Below, in pieces: positions 33,302 through 39,167 of a DNA stretch of 39,167 nt (positions are counted from its first letter, which is position 1; each line of letters starts with the position of its first letter). The stretch is from VRUE01 sp040879985 (lineage in GTDB: Bacteria; Actinomycetota; Thermoleophilia; Solirubrobacterales; 70-9): the NCBI GenBank assembly GCA_040879985.1, contig JBBDJH010000003.1, forward strand, positions 1 to 39,167, read 5' to 3'. Under the pieces are notes generated by a model that did no database searches, had not been told where the DNA came from, and was given only the letters and a program-made list of their open reading frames with translations. The translations under genes and the position numbers were made by a program.

Positions 33302-34144
33302 ATGTTCGAGCCCCTCCAGGACGAGTTCATGCGCCGCGCGCTCGCCGAGGTGACGATGATCGGCGTCGCCGCGGGAATGCTCGGTTGCTGGGTCATCCTC
33401 TACCGCCTCTCCTACGCCGCCGAGTCCCTCGCCCACTCGATCTTCCCCGGCCTTGTCCTGGCCGCCCTGGCCGGCCTGCCGCTGATCGTCGGCGGGATCC
33501 CCGGCATCCTCGTCGCCGCGCTGGCGATCGCCACCGCCTCGCGCATCCCCGGCGTCAGCCGCGAAGTGGCGATCGGCGTCGTCGTCACGACCCTGTTCGG
33601 CCTCGGCGTGCTGCTGGCGCTCTCGCCCGATTCCCCGCCGGGGATCCAGGAGATCCTCTTCGGCGACATCCTCGGCCCCAGCGACGCCGACCTGATCGCG
33701 GCGGTTGCGATGGCGGTCGCGGTCGGCGGCGTCCTGCTGGTGCTGCACGGCCGCCTGCTGGCGGGCGGCTTCGACCCCGGCGCGGCGCGCTCGCTCGGGG
33801 TCTCGCCGGCGATCGTCGAGGCGGCCCTGCTGACCCTGCTCGGCGCCGCGATCGTCGTCGCCGTGCAGGGGCTCGGCAACCTGCTCGTCGTCGCCGCCTT
33901 CGTCGGCCCGGCCGCGGCCGCCCGCCGGCTCACCGAGCGGATCGCGCCGATGATCTGCCTGGCGGTCGCGATCGCCGTGCTCGCCGGCGTCGCCGGCCTC
34001 TATCTCTCCTATTACGCGGGCACGGCCGGGGGAGCCTCGGTGGCGCTGGCGATCGTCGCCCTCTACCTGCTCTCCCTGCCGCTCGGCCGGCTGGCCTCGG
34101 CCCAGCAGGGGAGGCGAGCCCCGGCCGGGGCTACGATCGGCTGA
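33302..34144 (+). CDS. zinc/manganese ABC importer permease (second)
   Basis: A 280-residue ZnuB-family permease, paralogous to the one at 31748. Motifs are RLSYAAESLAHSIFPGLVLA, GIQEILFGDILGPS and GLGNLLVVAAFVGPAAAARRLTERI. With two different permeases and one ATPase the importer is probably a hetero-dimer, as in the TroCD type. Start ATG two bases after the ATPase stop. Confidence 0.92.
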   Translation: MFEPLQDEFMRRALAEVTMIGVAAGMLGCWVILYRLSYAAESLAHSIFPGLVLAALAGLPLIVGGIPGILVAALAIATASRIPGVSREVAIGVVVTTLFGLGVLLALSPDSPPGIQEILFGDILGPSDADLIAAVAMAVAVGGVLLVLHGRLLAGGFDPGAARSLGVSPAIVEAALLTLLGAAIVVAVQGLGNLLVVAAFVGPAAAARRLTERIAPMICLAVAIAVLAGVAGLYLSYYAGTAGGASVALAIVALYLLSLPLGRLASAQQGRRAPAGATIG

Positions 34145-34590
34145 TGGCAAGCGCACGGGACACCGCCTGGGAAGAGCACGCCCTGGAGATCCTGGGCGAG
34201 GCGGGCTATCGACGCGGCGGCGCCCGCACAGCCGTGGTCGAAGCGCTTGCCCAGCACGATTGCGCGGTCACCGCCCTTGAGCTTGAGGAGGATCTGCGCC
34301 GCCACGAGGCCGCGGTCGGCAGGGCAAGCATCTACCGGGCGCTCGAGCGGCTCGAGGAGCTCGGCCTCCTGCAACGCTTCGAGGCGGCGCGCGGCATCGC
34401 CAGCTACGAGCGGGTCAAGCCCAGCGGGCACCATCATCATCACGCGATCTGCCGCCGCTGCGGGCGGATCGAGCCCTTCGAGGATCGCGGCCTGGAGCGA
34501 GCGATCGAGCGGGTCTCGGCCGCGGTCCCCTTCGAGATCGGCGAGCACGACGTGACCCTGCGCGGCCTCTGCAAGAGCTGCGCGGACTAG
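34144..34590 (+). CDS. zur: Fur-family regulator, probably Zur
   Basis: A 148-residue Fur-family protein. The winged helix (residues about 20-85) contains RTAVVEALAQHDCAVTALELEEDL and GRASIYRALERLEELGLL. The metal region has His96-His100, the structural zinc Cys103/Cys106 (ICRRCG) and Cys143/Cys146 (LCKSCAD). Its place at the end of a zinc-importer operon makes Zur the best call. The ATG overlaps the permease stop (TGATG). It converges on prfC with a 4-base overlap. Confidence 0.9.
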   Translation: MASARDTAWEEHALEILGEAGYRRGGARTAVVEALAQHDCAVTALELEEDLRRHEAAVGRASIYRALERLEELGLLQRFEAARGIASYERVKPSGHHHHHAICRRCGRIEPFEDRGLERAIERVSAAVPFEIGEHDVTLRGLCKSCAD

Positions 34591-36203
34591 CGCCGGGCCA
34601 GCCGCTCGCCGAGCGCGTCGTGCTGGACGACCGCGACGCGGTCGCGGTCGAGGAAGCGCTGCAGCTCGAAATCGTCGCGGAAGACGGCCAGCATCGCGCC
34701 GTCGGACCTGAACAGCGCATCGGCGCCCTGCCTGGCCCGGAGCGGCTCGGCCAGCTCGCGGTCGGCGCGGCGGGCGACCTTGAAGGGCAGCGGCTCGAGC
34801 CGGAGCTGGACGCCGAACTCGGCCTTGAGGCGCTCGCCGACCGCCTCGAACTGCAGCTCGCCGAGGCCGGCGAGGATCGAGGCGGGGTGGTCGGGGTCGC
34901 TGCGCAGGACCTGGATCAGGCCCTCGCCGTCGAGCTGGCGCAGGCCGCGCTCGAACTGCTTGTGGCGCTCGCCCAGGGCGTTGCGGGCGAGGGCGAAACG
35001 GCTCGGGTCGAGGCGCGGCGGCGGCGGGAAGACGACCGGGTCCTCGGCGTAGACGCTGTCGCCGACGCGCAGGTCGGCGGCGTTGACGACGCCGATCACG
35101 TCGCCGGGCCAGGCCTCGTCCAGGGTCGAGCGCTCGCGCCCGAAGATCTGCTGCGGGTAGTTGAGCGCCAGCCCCTTGCCGCTGCGCGCGTTGGTCACCC
35201 GCATGCCGCGCTCGAAGCGCCCCGAGCAGATCCGCAGGTAGGCGAGGTTGTCGCGGTGGCGCGGGTCCATGTTGGCCTGGACCTTGAAGACGAAGCCGGA
35301 GAGCGGCGCCGCCAGGGGGCGCTCGACGCCCTCGGCGTCGGCGAGCGGCCGCGGCGGCGGGGTCAGCTCGGCGATCGACTCGAGCAGCATCCGCACGCCG
35401 AAGTTCCAGGAGGCCGAGCCGAACAGCACCGCCGCCTGCTCGCCGGCCTGGAACAGCTCGAGGTCGAACTCGATCGCCGCCGCCTCGACCAGATCGAGCT
35501 CCTCGCGGGCGCGTCGCCAGGCCGCCCCCTCCTCGCGCTCCCCCTCGGCGCCCGGGATGCGTTCCTCCACGCCCGCGGTGGCGCCGTGGGCGGTGCGCTC
35601 GAAGCGCAGGAAGCTTCCCTCGCGACGCTCGATCAGGCCGCGCAGATCGCCCGGTTCGCCGACCGGCCAGTTGAGCGGCGCGGCGGGCAACCCGACGCCG
35701 GCCTCGATCGAGTCGAGCAGGCCGAGCGGCTCGAGGCCCGGCCGGTCGCACTTGTTGATGAAGACGAGCAGCGGCATGCGGCGCTCGCGCGCGACCTCGA
35801 GCAGGCGGGCAGTCTGGCGCTCAATCCCGCGCGAGGCGTCGAGCAGGACGACGGCGCACTCGGCGGCGCTCATCACCCGCAGCGTGTCCTCGGAGAAGTC
35901 GTGGTGGCCGGGGGTGTCGAGCAGCGTCATCTCGAGGCCGTCGTGCGGGAACTGCAGGGCGGTCGCGGTTATCGAGATACCGCGGCGGCGCTCGAACTCC
36001 ATCCAGTCGGAGGTCGTCTGGCTCTGGCCGGAGCGAGCCTTGACGGTGCCGGCGCGGTCGAGCGCGCCCGCGTAGAGCAGCAGCTTCTCGGTCGTCGTGG
36101 TCTTGCCGGCGTCGGGGTGGGAGACGATCGCGAAGGTGCGCCTGCGCGCGGCCTGCTCGGCGATACCCCCCACACCCGCCGTGCCGGCGGGCGTCGGGGC
36201 CAC
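34587..36203 (-). CDS. prfC: peptide chain release factor 3 (RF3)
   Basis: A 538-residue translational GTPase that recycles RF1/RF2 from the ribosome after termination. G1 is SHPDAGKTTTTEKLL, the switch I region FERRRGISIT, G3 DTPGHHDFSED and G4 NKCDRPG. The domain II-III part includes FKVQANMDPRHRDNLAYLRICSG and GELQFEAVGERL, typical of RF3 and not EF-G. It starts at a GTG right after a 22-codon frame. AAAGGCGG upstream can act as ribosome-binding site. Confidence 0.95.
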   Translation of the reverse strand: MAPTPAGTAGVGGIAEQAARRRTFAIVSHPDAGKTTTTEKLLLYAGALDRAGTVKARSGQSQTTSDWMEFERRRGISITATALQFPHDGLEMTLLDTPGHHDFSEDTLRVMSAAECAVVLLDASRGIERQTARLLEVARERRMPLLVFINKCDRPGLEPLGLLDSIEAGVGLPAAPLNWPVGEPGDLRGLIERREGSFLRFERTAHGATAGVEERIPGAEGEREEGAAWRRAREELDLVEAAAIEFDLELFQAGEQAAVLFGSASWNFGVRMLLESIAELTPPPRPLADAEGVERPLAAPLSGFVFKVQANMDPRHRDNLAYLRICSGRFERGMRVTNARSGKGLALNYPQQIFGRERSTLDEAWPGDVIGVVNAADLRVGDSVYAEDPVVFPPPPRLDPSRFALARNALGERHKQFERGLRQLDGEGLIQVLRSDPDHPASILAGLGELQFEAVGERLKAEFGVQLRLEPLPFKVARRADRELAEPLRARQGADALFRSDGAMLAVFRDDFELQRFLDRDRVAVVQHDALGERLARR

Positions 36204-36206
36204 CGA

Positions 36207-36275
36207 TCAATCGCCGCCTTTTGCCTCGCTGCGAATCTGGCGCGTAAAGCGCTCGGCGTTGATGGTCGGCGTCAT
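36207..36275 (-). CDS. possible 22-residue upstream peptide of prfC
   Basis: An ATG at 36273-36275 opens a 22-codon frame that starts MTPTINAERFTRQIR and ends EAKGGD at a TGA 3 bases before the prfC GTG. TAAGGT lies 9 bases before the ATG. The peptide covers the prfC ribosome-binding site, so translation of the two could be coupled. Too short to judge from sequence alone. Confidence 0.3.
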   Translation of the reverse strand: MTPTINAERFTRQIRSEAKGGD

Positions 36276-36352
36276 CCGCCGCTTACCTTAGCCTGAACCC
36301 ACCGAGATCGTCCTGCCCGGCGTGCACCTCACCAAGTTCGTCTACAAGCGCC

Positions 36353-37588
36353 TCAAGCGGCGGCCGATGATCCTGCCGGCGATCGTCGAGGCCTGAGCAG
36401 CTGCGTCCCCGGCGTCGCATCGCGTCGCGCGGCGCGCGACGCCCACAGCCACCCGCCGAGGAGCCCGGCCCCGGCCAGGGCCGCGAGCAGCGCCAGGCCC
36501 GGCGCGTAGCTGCCGCCGAGCGAAAGCGAGAGGGCCAGCGGCAGCGGCCCGAGCGCCGCGCCGAGGATCTGGCCCGAGGAGGCGAGGCTCTGCAGGCGGC
36601 CGAGGCCCTCGGTGCCGTAGGTCTGCGCCCACAGCGAGCCGTTGGCGGTCGTGTAGAGGCCACCCGCGAGACCGAGCGCGACGAAACCCGCGTAGGCGGC
36701 GACCGGCAGCTTGGCGAGCATCAGAACGGTGCTCGCGACCAGGGTCGCGCCCATCGCCGCGAGCACGACCCGGGGCGCGAAGCGGTCGACGAGCAGGCCG
36801 CCGATCAGCGCGCCGCCGACGGCGCTCAGCGCCATCACGCCGATCGCGCCCGCGGCCTCGCCGGAGCCGAGACCGATCTCGCCCAGCACCGAGACGGCGT
36901 TGACGACGATCGCCGTGGTGACCAGCGGCGGCACGGCGAAGATCAGCAGCAGCGAGCGAACGCCGGGGCGGCGCAGCGTCTCGCGCAGGGCGGCGGGCCG
37001 GGGCTGCGCCAGAGCGGGACGGCGCCGGCCCGAGCGCGCCAAGAGGCTGAGCGGCACCACGACCAGGGCAAGGGTCGCGGCGACGATCTGCAGCGTCGGG
37101 CGCCAGCCGACGGCTGCGATCAGCACCACGCAGAGAGCCGGCAGCGTCGCCGTGGCGACAGCGATGCCCTGCGAGGAGAGGCTCAGCGCCCGCCCCCGCG
37201 CGGCCTCGAAGGAGGAGGCGACGAGCACGGTGCCGAGCAGCGGGAAGGAACCCTGGCCGAAGCCGCGCATCAGGCAGAGCGCGAGAAAGACGAGCGCCGG
37301 GCCGGTGGCGAGGCTGAGGACGAGACAGCCGGCGCTGAGTCCGAGTGCGACCGACGCCCAGACCGGGGCGACGCCGCGGCGGTCGACGGCGCGGCCGACA
37401 CCCAAAACGGTCGCCGCCGAGAAGACCGTCGCCAGCCCGTACATCACCGCGAAGCCCGTTCTGGTCACGCTCGTGCCTGCGATCAGGTGGTCGACGAAGA
37501 CCGCGATGAAGAACGATTGCCCGGGGGCCGAGCAGAACTTGGCGCAAGCCGCGAGGGCGACGATGCCCGCCGCCCGGGAGATCGGCAT
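36353..37588 (-). CDS. major facilitator superfamily transporter
   Basis: About 411 residues and 12 hydrophobic helices of an MFS transporter. The loop 2-3 motif is GVGRAVDRRG, and the matching one in the second half is GLLVDRFAPR. The N-terminus FCSAPGQSFFIAVFVDHL resembles the family of secondary transporters near the oxalate/formate- and YcxA-like groups. The substrate is unknown. I set the start at the ATG 37588 (MPISRAAG), since an earlier one lies inside the zinc-ribbon gene just upstream. Confidence 0.85.
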   Translation of the reverse strand: MPISRAAGIVALAACAKFCSAPGQSFFIAVFVDHLIAGTSVTRTGFAVMYGLATVFSAATVLGVGRAVDRRGVAPVWASVALGLSAGCLVLSLATGPALVFLALCLMRGFGQGSFPLLGTVLVASSFEAARGRALSLSSQGIAVATATLPALCVVLIAAVGWRPTLQIVAATLALVVVPLSLLARSGRRRPALAQPRPAALRETLRRPGVRSLLLIFAVPPLVTTAIVVNAVSVLGEIGLGSGEAAGAIGVMALSAVGGALIGGLLVDRFAPRVVLAAMGATLVASTVLMLAKLPVAAYAGFVALGLAGGLYTTANGSLWAQTYGTEGLGRLQSLASSGQILGAALGPLPLALSLSLGGSYAPGLALLAALAGAGLLGGWLWASRAARRDATPGTQLLRPRRSPAGSSAAA

Positions 37589-37616
37589 GGACGACTTCAA
37601 GAAGCGCTCGCCACGC

Positions 37617-37886
37617 TCACAGCTGCTCGGACGTCCAGCCACAGGAGGCGCACTCCTTGGCGATCCGGAAGCCGATGATCGACTGCTGCGTCCCGCGCGC
37701 CTTCTCGAACAGCGGTTTGCGAACGGGGGTAAGAGCGCGCTTGCCGCACTGCGGGCAGTCGTCCGGGTGGCGCTGCCAACTGTGCCCGCAGGACAGGCAG
37801 GAGATGAAGATCTCAGCGCCGCGTCGGTCGGCCTTCAACTGCTCACGCGCGGACTCCCCGCACTCGGGGCAGACGATCCGGATCAC
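37617..37886 (-). CDS. small multi-zinc-ribbon protein
   Basis: An 89-residue protein from a GTG start with four CxxC pairs: CPECG (about 6-10), CLSCGHSW (about 30-37), CPQCG (about 45-49) and CASCG (near the C-terminus). Together they can hold two zinc ions in rubredoxin-like ribbons. The function is unknown. It could bind nucleic acid or act as a metal-handling partner of the CDF transporter upstream on the same strand. The 72-base gap to that gene contains a palindromic site. Confidence 0.6.
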   Translation of the reverse strand: MIRIVCPECGESAREQLKADRRGAEIFISCLSCGHSWQRHPDDCPQCGKRALTPVRKPLFEKARGTQQSIIGFRIAKECASCGWTSEQL

Positions 37887-37916
37887 GCGTGCCCCGAACG
37901 ACTCAGCATCGCCGAT

Positions 37917-37937
37917 ACCCTACGGAAACGTAAGGGT
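37917..37937. promoter_or_regulatory. palindrome between the CDF and zinc-ribbon genes
   Basis: ACCCTACG-GAAA-CGTAAGGGT is a near-perfect dyad with one bulged base. On the minus strand it reads TTACG(n)CGTA, a form used by some MerR-family regulators. Twelve bases of it (ACGTAAGGGTTG, 37928-37939) recur exactly at 39130-39141. Confidence 0.45.
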
Positions 37938-37958
37938 TGCACCGGAACGACTCGCCGA

Positions 37959-38705
37959 TCAATCGCCGCGACAATCCTCGCCACGGCAACTGTCCTCGAC
38001 GAAACCGGCGCCGTCGAGCGGCGAGCTGACGCAACAGCCCTCGCCGCGCCAGGCCTCGCGGCCCTCCTTCACCGCGACAGCAACGATCAACAGGCCGACC
38101 AGGGGGTCGAGCCACCAGGCGCCGAGGAGCGCATTGCCGAGCAACCCGACCAGCAGCGCTCCGGCGAGGTAGGCGCAGAGCATGTTCTGGCGGCCCTCGC
38201 CCTTGGTCGCTGCCGAGCCGAGCTGGTCGGCGAGCCGTTCCTTGGCGATGCCGAGCATCGGCATGAAAACCACCGAGCCGGCCGCGAGCCCGATCCCGAC
38301 CCAGCTCACCTCCGGGTGCTCGGCGCCGAGTAGAACCCTCGTCGACTCGAAGGCAACGTAGGGGGCGAGGAGGAAGAACTGTACGGCGACGAGCTTCTGC
38401 GCCCGCTGCTCGGCGGCGTGGGAGAACATCCGATGGCCGCTGAAGCGCCAGACGATGATCAGGCTGGCGAAACCCTCGATCCCCGAGTCGAGGCCGAAGC
38501 CGACCAGGGCGATCGAAGAGGCGAGGATGCCGGCGGTGATCGCGACCGCGCCCTCGACCGTCATCCAGCCGACGGAGAGCCAGGAGAGCAGGCGGACCCG
38601 TTGGGCCAGCTCCTCGTAGCGGTCGCGAGAGATCGACGCGACCGGGCGCGCCGCGGTCGAGGCGGCGGCGCCGGGCGCGACGGTCGGCAGTTCGACCGGG
38701 CTCAC
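37959..38705 (-). CDS. cation diffusion facilitator-type metal exporter
   Basis: A 248-residue, about six-helix transporter. GILASSIALVGFGLDSGIEG carries the metal-binding Asp and Glu, and the second site lies in GAWWLDPLVGLLIV. It has no large cytoplasmic C-terminal domain. It ends instead with a Cys-rich tail (GEGCCVSS, then two more Cys in EDSCRGEDCRGD) that could bind Cd2+, Zn2+ or Pb2+. The GTG start overlaps the stop of the CadC-like repressor gene (GTGA at 38702-38705), so the pair makes a metal-induced efflux operon. Confidence 0.88.
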   Translation of the reverse strand: MSPVELPTVAPGAAASTAARPVASISRDRYEELAQRVRLLSWLSVGWMTVEGAVAITAGILASSIALVGFGLDSGIEGFASLIIVWRFSGHRMFSHAAEQRAQKLVAVQFFLLAPYVAFESTRVLLGAEHPEVSWVGIGLAAGSVVFMPMLGIAKERLADQLGSAATKGEGRQNMLCAYLAGALLVGLLGNALLGAWWLDPLVGLLIVAVAVKEGREAWRGEGCCVSSPLDGAGFVEDSCRGEDCRGD

Positions 38706-39061
38706 GTCGCGATTCCCTGCGCGGCGACCGCCGTCAGCAGGGCTCGACCGCGCTCGGTCAACTCGTACATGACCATCTTGCCGTCGCGCTCCGAGCGGGC
38801 AAGGCCCGCGTTCTTCAGCAGGCGAACGTGGTGGGAAACAAGGCGCTCGTCGCGGCCGACGATCCAGGCGAGGTCGCAAACGCAGGCGGTCTCCCCGGCA
38901 TCGAGGGCGAGTGCGATGGCAAGCCGGGTCGGATCGGCGAGCGCCTTCGCGCCGGCCGCCCACAGCTCCAGCTCCTCAGTGCAAGGCAGGCTCTTGCGCA
39001 CTCGCTCGGCCTTCGGCAGGTCGAGACAGAGCAGATCGCATGCATCGGGATCTCGCGCCAT
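38702..39061 (-). CDS. CadC-like ArsR/SmtB repressor
   Basis: A 119-residue winged-helix metal sensor. The helix-turn-helix is DERLVSHHVRLLKNAGL, preceded by the helix with the metal site ETACVCDLAWIVG. Cys60 and Cys62 there, together with Cys8 and Cys12 at the N-terminus, match the four-cysteine Cd/Pb site of CadC (Cys7, Cys11, Cys58, Cys60). Binding of a soft metal should release it from DNA and allow CDF expression. A palindrome at 39078-39099 lies just upstream of its ATG. Confidence 0.9.
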   Translation of the reverse strand: MARDPDACDLLCLDLPKAERVRKSLPCTEELELWAAGAKALADPTRLAIALALDAGETACVCDLAWIVGRDERLVSHHVRLLKNAGLARSERDGKMVMYELTERGRALLTAVAAQGIAT

Positions 39062-39077
39062 GACGACATCCTACAAA

Positions 39078-39099
39078 CATTCGTATAGATATACGAATG
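39078..39099 (-). promoter_or_regulatory. operator of the CadC-like repressor
   Basis: CATTCGTATA-GA-TATACGAATG is a perfect 10-bp dyad with a 2-base centre, the form of ArsR/SmtB/CadC sites. It begins 17 bases before the ATG at 39061 and also faces the gene starting at 39144. Confidence 0.75.
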
Positions 39100-39143
39100 A
39101 CTTAGGGGCGCGCATCATTCATTACAGTTACGTAAGGGTTGAG

Positions 39144-39167
39144 ATGAGCGAGCGACGAAAGCAGATG
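39144..39167 (+). CDS. start of a divergent gene, cut by the window end
   Basis: An ATG at 39144 opens a frame MSERRKQM that runs off the window. It lies divergently to the metal operon, behind a copy of the ACGTAAGGGTTG word. The product cannot be told from 8 codons. Confidence 0.35.

Noticed and set aside
36303..36396. Plus-strand tail LPGVHLTKFVYKRLKRRP ending at a TGA inside the MFS gene end
   Set aside because: It looks protein-like and might be a gene remnant, but there is no start, no recognised family and it overlaps the MFS C-terminus.

Overview
This window reads as chromosomal DNA from a high-GC actinobacterium, most likely of the Thermoleophilia / Solirubrobacterales type. That placement is inferred from gene content and style and is not proven: strong G/C third-position bias, frequent GTG/TTG starts, many genes that look leaderless, a DUF3556 membrane protein, an ECF42-type sigma/DGPF locus, and actinobacterial NlpC/P60 and PBP1A proteins. 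I found no rRNA, tRNA or CRISPR array.

Layout. 1-2.7 kb is an accessory patch: a frameshifted IS1595-type transposase with a coupled HTH gene, an unknown protein, an HNH nuclease and a small winged-helix-like protein. 2.7-4.7 kb holds a PAS protein, an MBL hydrolase and an HD (SpoT/MESH1-type) protein. 4.8-5.05 kb is a graveyard of two gene fragments. 5.1-10 kb holds acetyl-CoA synthetase, a divergent MBL-rhodanese (persulfide dioxygenase-like) protein and a MocR regulator. 10-16.4 kb holds an NlpC/P60 coiled-coil hydrolase, a lipoprotein, a TrmH methyltransferase, a PBP1A, an alpha/beta hydrolase and a VOC protein. 16.4-19.3 kb holds VapBC, PII-Amt and CutA. 19.3-20.8 kb is a lower-GC two-gene insert: a small EACC1-like membrane protein and an HExxH metallopeptidase. 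20.8-23.4 kb holds a collapsed ECF42 sigma gene, its intact DGPF partner and an ABC-2 exporter. 23.4-27.9 kb holds a carotenoid-dehydrogenase-like oxidoreductase coupled to a DUF3556 protein, a 5'-3' exonuclease and a cupredoxin lipoprotein. 28-31.7 kb holds a Baeyer-Villiger-type monooxygenase, a DUF2855 protein and an NAD-dependent reductase. 31.7-36.3 kb holds a zinc ABC importer operon with its own Fur/Zur regulator, then RF3. 36.3-39.1 kb holds an MFS transporter, a zinc-ribbon protein and a CadC-like repressor with a CDF metal transporter.

Three observations stand out. First, an about 113-115 nt structured element occurs twice (8510-8622 and 26504-26618). Its outer stem, inner stem and small hairpin change in compensating fashion while the joining segments stay identical. 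This is the signature of a conserved RNA or DNA hairpin family that I cannot name. Second, the lower-GC pair at 19296-20814 looks like a biological-conflict (defence) module built from an EACC1-like component and a peptidase effector. Third, several decay events are legible at the base level: a two-deletion sigma gene, a one-base-deleted MFS tail and a one-base-shifted transposase.

Several genes carry a TANNNT -10 box only 6-9 nt before the start codon and so are probably transcribed as leaderless mRNAs. Several overlapping start/stop pairs (ATGA, TGATG, GTGA) mark translationally coupled units: vapB-vapC, PII-amt, the ABC-2 exporter, DUF3556-oxidoreductase, zinc permease-Zur and CadC-CDF.
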